64,000 nucleotides of DNA. It comes from Corynebacterium suranareeae (GTDB lineage: Bacteria; Actinomycetota; Actinomycetes; Mycobacteriales; Mycobacteriaceae). The stretch lies in assembly GCF_002355155.1 (NCBI RefSeq), contig NZ_AP017369.1:620001-684000 (forward strand). The letters run 5' to 3'. Both the position numbers and the translations under genes were made by a program. Every line of letters starts with the position of its first letter. Positions within the stretch are counted from its first letter, which is position 1. Positions 27,234 through 36,037 of the stretch are shown here, piece after piece. Under the pieces are notes generated by a model. The model searched no databases, was not told where the DNA came from, and worked only from the letters and a program-made list of their open reading frames with translations.

Positions 27234-27247
27234 TTACAGGTCTGTAA
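27234..27247. promoter_or_regulatory. Palindromic operator candidate for the TetR regulator
   Basis: TTACAGGTCTGTAA has perfect 6-bp arms around a GT centre and lies 7 bp upstream of the TetR start codon. This is the size and position expected of an autorepression site. Confidence 0.6.
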
Positions 27248-27292
27248 AGTATTGAGGATCTGGAAAAGAAATTTTGGAAACACCTCAGAAAT

Positions 27293-27330
27293 GACAAAAG
27301 CCAGGCTTTCTTTGTGAAAACCTGGCTTTC
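27293..27330 (-). terminator. Rho-independent terminator of the pitA operon
   Basis: Arms AAAGCCAGG (27297-27305) and CCTGGCTTT (27321-27329) form a stem. Read on the minus strand it ends in a T-rich tail, 22 bp after the stop of the small membrane protein. Confidence 0.75.
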
Positions 27331-27351
27331 ATGAACCGTGCTGAACGTTAA

Positions 27352-27615
27352 TTACCCTTCAGTGCCGAAAATATCTAGGCCGGCATACTGGTAAATGGTG
27401 CCCTTGGTGATCCAGAGGATACCGGCAACAATGGCAATCACAATGACGGCGAAGCAAATGGTGGAAGCGAATTTTCCAAAGACATTAGTGCCCTCAGATG
27501 AGGTGCCGTGGGCAAAACGAATCCCTAGCGCGAACAATGCTGGAAGACCCGCTCCAAGCAAAATGCCGACGAGGGTGACATCAACAAGGCTTCCGAAAAG
27601 CGTAGCGAAGTTCAT
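27352..27615 (-). CDS. Small membrane protein co-transcribed with pitA
   Basis: 87 residues with two strongly hydrophobic helices (about residues 11-32 and 51-70). The start overlaps the pitA stop by one base (TAATG), so it is translationally coupled to the permease and may be an accessory subunit. I do not recognise a named family. Confidence 0.8.
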   Translation of the reverse strand: MNFATLFGSLVDVTLVGILLGAGLPALFALGIRFAHGTSSEGTNVFGKFASTICFAVIVIAIVAGILWITKGTIYQYAGLDIFGTEG

Positions 27616-28841
27616 TATTTGGTTACCTCATTCTCATTGCTTTGAAGATCAGTTTTTGGGGCGGCAGCAGGCTCCACACCATTTGTTTCATCATCCCAAT
27701 CAGCATTCACATTGCTTGGATCTACAGGAGCCCTGCGGGAACGAGCGAAAATGTAGCCAGATAGGGAAAGAAGAATTGCGAAAGCAACAAGCACACCGAG
27801 AAGATCAGAGCTGATAAGACCAATGCCGTGTGCTACCCACCAGCAGAAAATGCCCACAATTGCTGAAGCTGGAAGGGTGATTAACCAAGCCATCGCCATG
27901 CGGCCAGCTACCGACCAGCGCACAGATGCGCCCTTACGGCCAATTCCGGTTCCCATGATGGAACCAGTAGCAACGTGTGTAGTGGACAGTGCCATACCAA
28001 AGTGGGATGAGGTCAAGATGATAGCTGCAGAAGACGTCTCAGCTGCCATGCCCTGAGGGGAATCAATTTCCACCAAACCTTTTCCAAGGGTACGGATAAC
28101 GCGCCATCCACCCATGTAAGTACCAATGGCAATTGCTAAAGCACAGGTGGCTTTAACCCAGAACGGGATATCTGCTGCCGCGCCGAGGTGACCAGTAGCA
28201 ACCAAAGAAAGGAAGATGACACCCATAGTTTTTTGAGCATCGTTGGTTCCGTGAGCTAGCGAAACCAAAGAGGCGGAACCGATCTGGCCCCAACGGAAAT
28301 ACCGGTTCTTTTCCTCATCCGCCACGGCTTTAGTGATGCCGTACACCGCGAAAGTACCGATTGCTGCAACGAGACCTGCGACAACTGGAGCGGCTAGTGC
28401 TGGCAGGATCATCTTGGACAACACGCCTTCCCAGACAACGCCACCGAAACCGAGTGAGGCGATTGCCGCGCCGATGAGGCCGCCGAACAGTGCGTGGGAA
28501 GAACTAGAAGGAATACCAAGAAGCCAGGTGAGAAGGTTCCAAACGATGGCACCGATAAGACCGGCAAAGACAACGAGCAGAAGTTGGTGGGAATCCCATG
28601 CGTTGCTCAAATCGAACTGGTCAAGATCCACAATGCCCTTGGCCACGGTACTTGCAACCTCAACAGAAAGGAAAGCACCCACAAGGTTGAGTAAGGCAGA
28701 AAGCGCCACCGCAATCTTTGGTTTTAGTGCGCCAGTGGCAATTGATGTTGCCATTGCGTTGCCGGTGTCATGGAATCCGTTTGTGAAATCGAAGGCCAAG
28801 GCCGTCACGATAACAATCAATAAAATAATCAGCTCGGTCAC
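27615..28841 (-). CDS. pitA: Inorganic phosphate transporter, PiT family
   Basis: 408 residues with about ten membrane helices. The family signatures are DFTNGFHDTGNAMATSIATG near the N-terminus and the repeat-related SLAHGTNDAQKTMGVI in the second half. PiT carriers take up metal-phosphate with protons at low affinity and usually serve when phosphate is plentiful. It is followed by the coupled small membrane gene and a terminator. The upstream neighbour is a long non-coding stretch. Confidence 0.93.
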   Translation of the reverse strand: MTELIILLIVIVTALAFDFTNGFHDTGNAMATSIATGALKPKIAVALSALLNLVGAFLSVEVASTVAKGIVDLDQFDLSNAWDSHQLLLVVFAGLIGAIVWNLLTWLLGIPSSSSHALFGGLIGAAIASLGFGGVVWEGVLSKMILPALAAPVVAGLVAAIGTFAVYGITKAVADEEKNRYFRWGQIGSASLVSLAHGTNDAQKTMGVIFLSLVATGHLGAAADIPFWVKATCALAIAIGTYMGGWRVIRTLGKGLVEIDSPQGMAAETSSAAIILTSSHFGMALSTTHVATGSIMGTGIGRKGASVRWSVAGRMAMAWLITLPASAIVGIFCWWVAHGIGLISSDLLGVLVAFAILLSLSGYIFARSRRAPVDPSNVNADWDDETNGVEPAAAPKTDLQSNENEVTK

Positions 28842-29575
28842 GACTTGGAAGTATGCCCTATAACGTGGCTAAACCAAACGCCGATTTTGTTTTTCGGTAG
28901 CGCTAATTGTCGGGTTTTGGTTTTCTGCCCCCGAAATTGGGGGGAGTTGCTGTACTGGGTCTAATTCGATCGTTGGTTTCGACCAACAAGCAACGTGCGG
29001 TTTTATAGCGATTGGCCGGTTGAAATGACAAAACTTATCTGGAAAGTAAAAACCTTAAATAAAGGAACCAACAAGATGAACTCTTGGTGAATTCTTTTTA
29101 TCGTAGGTCACAATGGTCCAAAATCGGCTGATTTTCTAGTGCGCCCAGCATGCGTAAAGTCCTAAAGTTGTCCAGCCTTATTGGATACGGTTTTATCTGC
29201 GTGAATGGGTGATTGCATTGCCTGTAAGTCCGCTTTACCCTCGGGTCACGTGGCTGAACTGCTTTATCGAAAGAATATGCGAAAATTTGTCCCGGAATGC
29301 AGGCAAAACAGCATTCCGGAACGAATTTTTGCACGAAGCGTGCTAATTGATGCAAAAATTCGTTCGATTCTAATGGGGCGCCTGCCGGTGGTGACGAAAA
29401 TTTGATCAGTAAACTTGCAGCTTTCACAACTGTCACATTCGTCCCATTGGTTCCCAAAGTGGGCACTCCCTAGAACTGCCCCTAAGCGCCCAAATGAGCT
29501 CAATCCATACAAACACTCATTTGCAAGACTCTGGCCCCTTAAATCGCCTGCTATTGCGAAAATTCCAGGCCCACT
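28842..29575. other. Long intergenic region with nested hairpins, no gene seen
   Basis: About 730 bp between the pitA start and the end of menB. Open frames in it show no family resemblance or ribosome-binding sites. Two clear inverted repeats are adjacent: CCGGAATGC (29292-29300) with GCATTCCGG (29311-29319), and CGAATTTTTGC (29322-29332) with GCAAAAATTCG (29352-29362). The stretch should also hold the pitA promoter. Confidence 0.65.
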
Positions 29576-29602
29576 CTAACCCCCAGTAGCAAGGGGGGTT
29601 AG
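29576..29602 (-). terminator. Inverted repeat, probable terminator after menB
   Basis: CTAACCCCC (29576-29584) pairs with GGGGGGTTAG (29593-29602) just 9 bp beyond the menB stop. The T tail on the minus strand is weak, so termination efficiency is uncertain. Confidence 0.5.
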
Positions 29603-29611
29603 CAAAAGCCC

Positions 29612-30571
29612 TTAGTAGTAGTAAGGGAATTCATTCCAGTTGGGTTCACGCTTTTCTAGGAAAGAGTCGCGACCTTCCACAGCCTCATCTGTCATATAAG
29701 CCAGGCGGGTGGCTTCACCGGCAAAGACTTGTTGCCCCATCAGGCCGTCGTCGGTGAGGTTGAATGCGAATTTCAGCATGCGTTGTGCGGTGGGGGATTT
29801 GGTGTTGATTTCGCGTGCTGCTTGGATGGCTTCTTTTTCCAGATCGGCGTGATCGGCAACGATGTTGACGGCACCCATTTCCTGCATGCGCTTCGCATCG
29901 TAGGTGCGTCCTAAGAAGAAGATTTCGCGGGCGTTTTTCTGTCCGACCATTTTGGCAAGGTAGGCGGAGCCGTAGCCAGCGTCGAAGGAGCCGACATCAG
30001 CGTCAGTTTGTTTGAAGCGTGCTTCTTGGCGGGATGCGATGGTGAGGTCGCACACCACGTGCAGGGAGTGTCCACCGCCGGCAGCCCAGCCGTTGACAAC
30101 TGCGATGACAACTTTGGGCATGGTGCGGATTAGTCGCTGGACTTCCAGGATGTGGAGGCGGCCGCCTTCGACTTTGGTGCGTGCGGTATCCACGGTGGAT
30201 ACATCGGCGGTGGCGTCGTCGTGTGCGTGCTCGGTGGCGTATTGGTAACCGGAACGGCCGCGGATGCGTTGGTCGCCACCCGAGCAAAATGCCCAGCCAC
30301 CATCTTTTTTGCTGGGGCCGTTGCCGGTGAGCAGGATGGTTCCCACGTCTGGGGTGCGTCGAGCATGATCGAGTGCTTGGTAGAGCTCGTCGACGGTGTG
30401 TGGTCTAAAGGCGTTGCGTACTTCTGGGCGGTCGAAGGCGATGCGTACGATGCCGTCAGCGCGGGTGGTGCCCACGTGGCGGTGGTAGGTGATGTCGGTG
30501 AATTCTTCAAAACCAGGGACGATGGCCCATTGGGTGGGGTCAAAGGGGTTGTCGGTGCTGTAGTTGCTCAT
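29612..30571 (-). CDS. menB: 1,4-dihydroxy-2-naphthoyl-CoA synthase
   Basis: 319 residues from ATG 30571 (a TTG three codons upstream is the alternative). It is a crotonase-fold enzyme: the oxyanion-hole segment FCSGGDQRIRG and the MenB hallmark KVVIAVVNGWAAGGGHSLH are present, with the conserved acidic active site in TDADVGSFDAGYGSAYLA. It cyclises o-succinylbenzoyl-CoA. The pterin dehydratase gene lies 11 bp upstream on the same strand. The long C-terminal tail ending NEFPYYY is typical. Confidence 0.95.
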   Translation of the reverse strand: MSNYSTDNPFDPTQWAIVPGFEEFTDITYHRHVGTTRADGIVRIAFDRPEVRNAFRPHTVDELYQALDHARRTPDVGTILLTGNGPSKKDGGWAFCSGGDQRIRGRSGYQYATEHAHDDATADVSTVDTARTKVEGGRLHILEVQRLIRTMPKVVIAVVNGWAAGGGHSLHVVCDLTIASRQEARFKQTDADVGSFDAGYGSAYLAKMVGQKNAREIFFLGRTYDAKRMQEMGAVNIVADHADLEKEAIQAAREINTKSPTAQRMLKFAFNLTDDGLMGQQVFAGEATRLAYMTDEAVEGRDSFLEKREPNWNEFPYYY

Positions 30572-30582
30572 AGTGTTCAACC

Positions 30583-30864
30583 TTAAGCCTTGGCTGAAAT
30601 CTCTAAAGCTTTAGCGTGGGCGTCAATGATGTTGGCAAGTGAAACATCACGGTCGGTTATTTCACCAACGTCGTGGCTGGTGAGGGTGATTTCTACGAAA
30701 CCATAGGTGAGGAGGATATCGGGGTGGTGGTTGGCTTCTTCAGCAGAGGCGCCGATGAGGTTGACAAATTTTAAGCCGGTGGCGAAGTTTTCGGTGTTGA
30801 AATGCGCAGTGAGCTTTGCGTTTTCAGAGGACCAGTGTGGGGAGACGTCGAAAAGCGAATTCAT
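30583..30864 (-). CDS. Pterin-4a-carbinolamine dehydratase-like protein
   Basis: 93 residues from ATG 30864; the longer frame upstream overlaps the divergent peptidase gene. The family signature EEANHHPDILLTYGFVEITLTSHDVGEIT (in two parts: EEANHHPDILLTYG and VEITLTSHD) contains the catalytic histidines. Such proteins recycle tetrahydropterin or act as moonlighting factors; bacteria without aromatic hydroxylases often carry them with unclear roles. It sits immediately upstream of menB. Confidence 0.88.
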   Translation of the reverse strand: MNSLFDVSPHWSSENAKLTAHFNTENFATGLKFVNLIGASAEEANHHPDILLTYGFVEITLTSHDVGEITDRDVSLANIIDAHAKALEISAKA

Positions 30865-30893
30865 GGCCCCATCTTGCCTTAAACTTGGCAAGC

Positions 30894-31499
30894 ATGCGCT
30901 TGCTACTGACTTCGTTTGGCCATGATCATGTGCGGGATTTCGTGCAGGGCACGGTTGCGTATATTCCTGATGCGACCAGGCTTTTTGCCGATAGCCCCGA
31001 GTTTGCTCCCTTCGTGGAAACGGAGCGAAATATGTTGCGCGAATATGGCTTAAATATTCGTGAGCTGTCGATCGCGACGTCAACTCCGGAGGAAGTCGAC
31101 CGCGTGCTCAGCGCGGTTGATGGGGTTTATGTGGCTGGTGGGGAAACTTTTGATCTGCTGTGGCTGCTGCGTTCCACGGGCAATGATGAGGTGCTGATTA
31201 AGCATGTTCGTGCTGGTCTGCCGTATATCGGTACCAGTGCAGGCACAGTGATTGCAGGGCCATCCATTGAGCCAGTCAGTCTTTTGGATAGCCCCGATGT
31301 CGCGCCTGAATTAAGCGATTTCTCAGGCTTAGCCCTCTGCGACCACGTCGTCATCCCCCACGCCGGTGGCACGATCCCACAGTTTCCCATCGATGTGTTC
31401 GCCGAAACCGTGCGCACCTACGGCGCTGACTTCCCGCTCGTGCTGCTTAAAGACGGACAAGCGCTGCTTATCGACGACCACGGCACACACCTTATTTAA
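30894..31499 (+). CDS. Peptidase E-like (S51 family) protein
   Basis: 201 residues from ATG 30894. The nucleophile motif GTSAGT carries Ser115, and GLALCDHVVIPHAGG matches the downstream His/Glu region of aspartyl dipeptidase (PepE), a class I glutamine amidotransferase-like fold. Family members cleave Asp-X dipeptides. It is divergent from the pterin dehydratase (29-bp gap) and precedes menC by 23 bp. Confidence 0.85.
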   Translation: MRLLLTSFGHDHVRDFVQGTVAYIPDATRLFADSPEFAPFVETERNMLREYGLNIRELSIATSTPEEVDRVLSAVDGVYVAGGETFDLLWLLRSTGNDEVLIKHVRAGLPYIGTSAGTVIAGPSIEPVSLLDSPDVAPELSDFSGLALCDHVVIPHAGGTIPQFPIDVFAETVRTYGADFPLVLLKDGQALLIDDHGTHLI

Positions 31500-31522
31500 G
31501 GAACTATTTAAGATTAGATTCC

Positions 31523-32539
31523 ATGATCACCCCAACTGTTGATGAGATTCTTGACCGCGCGCACGTGGTGTCGCTGCCGATGCGTGTGAAATTTCGTGGG
31601 GTAACCACGAGGGAAGCACTGTTGATTCAAGGTCCACAAGGGTGGGGTGAATTTGCGCCTTTTTTAGAATATGGCCCCCAGGAATCAGCTAGTTGGTTGA
31701 AATCAGGCATTGAAGCAGCGTGGGAAGGTTTTCCTGCGCCGTTGCGTGATCGCGTGGAAGTCAATGCCACCATTCCGGCAGTGCCAGCAAACCAGGTCGC
31801 CGAGGTGCTTGAGCGTTTCCCGGGCTGTCGCACCATCAAAGTAAAAGTTGCAGAACCAGGCCAAAACTTGGCTGATGATATCGCGCGTGTCAATGCAGTT
31901 CGTGAAGCACGACCCGGCGCGATCATTCGTGTTGATGCTAATTGTGGGTGGAGTGTTGAGCAGGCTGTGGAGGCAGCGCAAGCGTTGGCTCCGTTGGATT
32001 ATGTAGAGCAGCCGTGTAAAACGGTGGAGGAATTGGCGCAGGTGCGCATGACGTTGCAGCGGCGCGGACTTTTTGTGCGCGTCGCAGCTGATGAGTCGAT
32101 CAGGAAATCTGATGATCCTTATCGGGTTGCCAAGTTGCGTGCGGCTGATGTTGCTGTGGTGAAGGTGGCTCCTTTGGGTGGGGTGAAAAGGGTGCTTGAG
32201 GTGGCTGCGCATTTGCGGGCGCGCACCATGGATATCACCGTAGCAAGTGCGTTGGACACGGTTGTGGGGATGAATGCTGGGTTAGCCGCGGTAGCTGCAT
32301 TGCCCAAGCTTGATGATGATGACTTGATTGATGTACCACCTGCAGCGGCAGGGCTTGCTACTTCGCAGTTGTTTGTTGAGGATGTGGCGACCCCGCATGC
32401 AATTGTTGATGGGTTTATGGAAACTCGCGTGATTGACCCAGAAATTGATCGCCTGGAAACTCTTGCTGCCAGCGCAGATAGGCGTGATTGGTGGTTTAAG
32501 CGTGTGCGTGAATCGTATGGTTACTTAGGAACAATCTAG
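31523..32539 (+). CDS. menC: o-Succinylbenzoate synthase
   Basis: 338 residues, enolase superfamily. The catalytic lysine is in [11 protein letters not shown]. Metal ligands lie in [11 protein letters not shown], in [10 protein letters not shown] and in AADESIRK, and the second lysine is in [12 protein letters not shown]. It dehydrates SHCHC to o-succinylbenzoate, the MenE substrate. ATG 31523 is followed through to menD with a 10-bp gap, so the two are an operon. Confidence 0.95.
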   Translation: MITPTVDEILDRAHVVSLPMRVKFRGVTTREALLIQGPQGWGEFAPFLEYGPQESASWLKSGIEAAWEGFPAPLRDRVEVNATIPAVPANQVAEVLERFPGCRTIKVKVAEPGQNLADDIARVNAVREARPGAIIRVDANCGWSVEQAVEAAQALAPLDYVEQPCKTVEELAQVRMTLQRRGLFVRVAADESIRKSDDPYRVAKLRAADVAVVKVAPLGGVKRVLEVAAHLRARTMDITVASALDTVVGMNAGLAAVAALPKLDDDDLIDVPPAAAGLATSQLFVEDVATPHAIVDGFMETRVIDPEIDRLETLAASADRRDWWFKRVRESYGYLGTI

Positions 32540-32549
32540 ACTATTGGGC

Positions 32550-34181
32550 ATGTCCAGCACGCCAGCTCAAGATCTTGCCCGCGCCGTCCTCAATTCGCTT
32601 GCACCGCACGTTACTGATGTGGTGTTATGCCCAGGTTCAAGAAACTCACCGTTGTCGCTTGAGGTGCTGGCGCGTAGGGACATACGCGTCCATGTGCGTA
32701 TCGACGAGCGCAGCGCCTCATTTTTGGCGTTGTCTCTAGCGCGTGCTCAGGCTCGCCCGGTGGCGGTGGTGATGACGTCTGGCACAGCGGTTGCTAATTG
32801 TCTTCCTGCTGTTGAAGAAGCAGCTCATGCGCATATCCCGCTGATTGTGTTATCGGCAGATCGACCAGCTCATTTGGTGGGAACGGGTGCGAGCCAAACG
32901 ATCACGCAGGATGGCATCTTTGGCGGAAATGCTCCAACCGTTAGTGTCTCTGAACTTGAACACGTATCGCTTATTGAGCACGAGTTGGGTGAGGGGGCTT
33001 CTCAGCGACCTCGTCATTTCAACATTGCGCTCGATGTTCCTCTCGTGTCAGCGGAATTACCTGAAATTCACGGCGATAGCTTAGGCGCAAAGTGGACCCA
33101 CCGCTGGATTAATCACGGTGAAGTAGAAGTAGACCTGGGTGAAAACACGCTCGTTATCGCCGGTGATGAGGCCTGGGAGGTAGAGGGCTTAGAAGATGTT
33201 CCCACCATTGCTGAGCCTACGGCACCAAAACCGTACAACCCGGTGCACCCGCTAGCTGCTGAGATCTTGTTGAAGGAACAGGTTTCCGCAGAAGGTTACG
33301 TGGTTAATACTCGTCCAGATCATGTCATTGTGGTGGGGCATCCAACCTTGCACCGTGGTGTGATCAAGTTGCTGAGCGATCCAGGAATTAAGTTGACTGT
33401 GCTGTCTCGCACGTCAACCATCACTGATCCTGCACGCCATGCCACCGCCGTGGGAAGTTCGGTAAAAGTAAGCGGCACCCAAGATAAACAGTGGCTAAAA
33501 ATTTGTTCTGCTGCATCAGAATTGGCTGCAGAAGGTGTCCGTGATGTGCTGGAGCAAGAAGAATTCGGCTTTACTGGCCTGCATGTTGCTGCTGCCGTGG
33601 CAGATACCTTAGGCACAGGGGACACACTGTTTGCTGCCGCATCCAACCCAATCCGAGATTTATCATTTGTCGGTATGCCTTTTGATGGCGTTGATACTTT
33701 CTCCCCACGAGGAACCGCAGGTATTGACGGCTCAGTATCCCAAGCCATCGGCACCGCCCTTGCGGTGCAATCACGCCACCCTGATGAAATCCGCGCACCG
33801 CGCACCGTAGCACTGCTGGGCGATCTCGCCTTCCTTCACGATGTCGGTGGTCTCCTCATCGGCCCTGATGAACCCCGGCCAGAAAACCTCACCATCGTGG
33901 TCTCCAACGACAATGGTGGCGGCATCTTTGAGCTGCTGGAAACCGGCGCAGAAGGACTTCGAACCAACTTCGAACGCGCTTTTGGCACCCCACATGATGC
34001 GTCCATCGGTGATCTGTGTGCAGGCTACGGAGTAGCGCACCGCGAAGTAGATAACCTTCAAGACCTCATCCTGGCACTCGTAGACACCACCGAGGTATCC
34101 GGTTTTTATGTCATCGAAGCAACCACCAGGCGTGATACCCGCCGCGCACAACAACAAGCATTAAATGCAAAGGTGCGCTAA
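32550..34181 (+). CDS. menD: 2-Succinyl-5-enolpyruvyl-6-hydroxy-3-cyclohexene-1-carboxylate synthase
   Basis: 543 residues from ATG 32550 (TTG 32544 two codons earlier is less likely). It is a thiamine-diphosphate enzyme: the N-terminal pyrimidine domain has [13 protein letters not shown] and the catalytic Glu region, and the C-terminal domain has [11 protein letters not shown] and [12 protein letters not shown], the GDx...N motif for ThDP-Mg. It condenses 2-oxoglutarate and isochorismate. The next gene starts on the base after its stop. Confidence 0.96.
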   Translation: MSSTPAQDLARAVLNSLAPHVTDVVLCPGSRNSPLSLEVLARRDIRVHVRIDERSASFLALSLARAQARPVAVVMTSGTAVANCLPAVEEAAHAHIPLIVLSADRPAHLVGTGASQTITQDGIFGGNAPTVSVSELEHVSLIEHELGEGASQRPRHFNIALDVPLVSAELPEIHGDSLGAKWTHRWINHGEVEVDLGENTLVIAGDEAWEVEGLEDVPTIAEPTAPKPYNPVHPLAAEILLKEQVSAEGYVVNTRPDHVIVVGHPTLHRGVIKLLSDPGIKLTVLSRTSTITDPARHATAVGSSVKVSGTQDKQWLKICSAASELAAEGVRDVLEQEEFGFTGLHVAAAVADTLGTGDTLFAAASNPIRDLSFVGMPFDGVDTFSPRGTAGIDGSVSQAIGTALAVQSRHPDEIRAPRTVALLGDLAFLHDVGGLLIGPDEPRPENLTIVVSNDNGGGIFELLETGAEGLRTNFERAFGTPHDASIGDLCAGYGVAHREVDNLQDLILALVDTTEVSGFYVIEATTRRDTRRAQQQALNAKVR

Positions 34182-34613
34182 ATGGAGCTATTCCAAGTCA
34201 GACGCCGCTTGCAACAGCTGCTGATTGTTCTCTATGTAGCTTCCATGCTGGGTGCCTGCTCCATGGTCATTGGGCCTTTTCTTAACGATCGCACCATTGA
34301 AAGCAACTCCGGTCGGGCTCTTGCCCAGGTCACTAACGTGGGCAGTTTCCGCACCACGGTCGATTTCCAGGATGAAAACGGCATTTACCACTCCCCAGCA
34401 ACTGGTTTGCTGTATCCCACCGGTCTTGGACAAGGCCAGCGTGTGTGGGTTAATTACGCCAAATCAGACCCAGATTTGGTGAAGGTAGAAGGCCGTGAAT
34501 GGACACTATCTATAATCCCGGCATTAAGTGTTGGAGCTGTCGCAACTGGAGTATGGGCAGTATTATGGCTGGGAGTTGGGAGAATCGGAAGACGGTCTGA
34601 AAACTCCCAATAG
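34182..34613 (+). CDS. DUF3592-like membrane protein
   Basis: 143 residues. Two membrane helices flank a beta-rich extracytoplasmic segment (residues about 12-33 and 106-128), with YPTGLGQGQRVWVNYAKSDPDLVKVEGR in the middle part (split: YPTGLGQGQRVWVNYAK and SDPDLVKV). This resembles DUF3592. It is encoded without a gap after menD, so it is translationally coupled, but it is not a known menaquinone enzyme. Confidence 0.8.
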   Translation: MELFQVRRRLQQLLIVLYVASMLGACSMVIGPFLNDRTIESNSGRALAQVTNVGSFRTTVDFQDENGIYHSPATGLLYPTGLGQGQRVWVNYAKSDPDLVKVEGREWTLSIIPALSVGAVATGVWAVLWLGVGRIGRRSENSQ

Positions 34614-34739
34614 TAAAGATCGCCCCGGGAGGCATTCACCTGGATGTAACCGGAAAGATCTCAATACTTCAATAAAGTTCTCAATAAAGCCATGTTCGGT
34701 TAACTGCGATGTAGGCATGATGTGGAGATAATTAAGCCC

Positions 34740-35987
34740 ATGCGGGTAGCAATTGTTGCAGAGTCGTTCCTTCCAAACGTCAACGGAGTCACCAACTCGG
34801 TGCTCCGTGTTTTAGAGCATTTGAAAGCCAATGGCCATGAAGCGCTTGTTATCGCGCCGGGTGCCCGAGATTTTGAAGAAGAAATCGGTCACTACTTGGG
34901 CTTTGAAATCGTGCGTGTGCCCACTGTCAGGGTGCCGTTGATTGATTCTTTGCCCATCGGCGTGCCATTACCGTCAGTCACCACAGTGTTACGGGACTAC
35001 AACCCAGATATCATCCACCTGGCTTCACCCTTTGTGCTTGGTGGGGCAGCAGCATTTGCGGCACGGCAACTGCGGATCCCAGCGATTGCTATTTACCAAA
35101 CAGATGTTGCCGGGTTCTCTCAGCGCTACCATTTAGCACCGCTAGCTACCGCTAGTTGGGAGTGGATCAAAACGATTCACAACATGTGCCAACGTACCCT
35201 TGCCCCATCATCAATGAGCATTGATGAACTCCGGGACCACGGCATTAATGATATTTTCCACTGGGCCAGGGGAGTGGACTCTGCACGTTTTCACCCTTCC
35301 AAGCGTTCTGCAGCTCTTCGCCGTTCCTGGGACCCCACAGGTAAAAAGAAAGTTGTGGGTTTTGTCGGGCGACTTGCCTCCGAAAAGGGCGTGGAACGTC
35401 TAGCTGGGTTATCTGGACGTAAAGATATTCAGCTGGTTATCGTCGGCGATGGCCCAGAAGCCAAGTACCTACAGCACATGATGCCGGACGCAATCTTCAC
35501 TGGAGCACTCGGCGGGGAAGAACTAGCACGCACCTATGCATCACTTGATCTTTTCGTGCACCCAGGTGAGTTTGAAACGTTCTGCCAAGCCATCCAAGAA
35601 GCCCAAGCATCCGGTGTGCCAACAATTGGTCCGCGCGCTGGTGGCCCCATTGATTTGATCAATGAGGGCGTTAACGGCCTACTGTTGGATGTTGTTGATT
35701 TCAAAGAAACCCTTCCAGCTGCTGCGGAATGGATCTTGGATGAATCCCGCCACGCCAGCATGTGTGCCGCTGCGTGGGAAGGCGTGAAAGATAAAACATG
35801 GGAAGCCCTATGTGAGCAGCTTTTGCAGCACTATGCCGATGTTATTTCTTTGTCTAAGCGCATCCCATTGACCTTTTTTGGCCCAAGTGCAGAAGTAGCA
35901 AAACTTCCACTGTGGATGGCACGTGCTTTAGGAGTACGCACCGGATCCAGCACCGGATCCAGCACCAGCGCTGGCATCAAGGCTTAA
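34740..35987 (+). CDS. mgtA: Family-4 glycosyltransferase, alpha-mannosyltransferase MgtA type
   Basis: 415 residues from ATG 34740. The GT-B fold is seen in the N-terminal VAESFLPNVNGVTNSVLRVLEH and in the C-terminal donor site with FVGRLASEKGVERL, VHPGEFETFCQAIQEAQASG and the EX7E glutamates. In C. glutamicum the gene after menD encodes MgtA, which transfers mannose from GDP-mannose to glucuronosyl-diacylglycerol in lipomannan synthesis; this symbol rests on position and sequence type as I recall them. The C-terminus has a short repeat TGSSTGSSTSAG from a duplicated 12-bp unit. Confidence 0.85.
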   Translation: MRVAIVAESFLPNVNGVTNSVLRVLEHLKANGHEALVIAPGARDFEEEIGHYLGFEIVRVPTVRVPLIDSLPIGVPLPSVTTVLRDYNPDIIHLASPFVLGGAAAFAARQLRIPAIAIYQTDVAGFSQRYHLAPLATASWEWIKTIHNMCQRTLAPSSMSIDELRDHGINDIFHWARGVDSARFHPSKRSAALRRSWDPTGKKKVVGFVGRLASEKGVERLAGLSGRKDIQLVIVGDGPEAKYLQHMMPDAIFTGALGGEELARTYASLDLFVHPGEFETFCQAIQEAQASGVPTIGPRAGGPIDLINEGVNGLLLDVVDFKETLPAAAEWILDESRHASMCAAAWEGVKDKTWEALCEQLLQHYADVISLSKRIPLTFFGPSAEVAKLPLWMARALGVRTGSSTGSSTSAGIKA

Positions 35988-36037
35988 CTTCAACATCGTC
36001 TTGCCAGGGGAGTAGGATTAGCGCCCATTAACGCTAC

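Noticed and set aside
29098..29466. 122-codon minus-strand frame in the pitA-menB gap
   Set aside because: No ribosome-binding site, no recognisable domain, and it runs across two inverted repeats.
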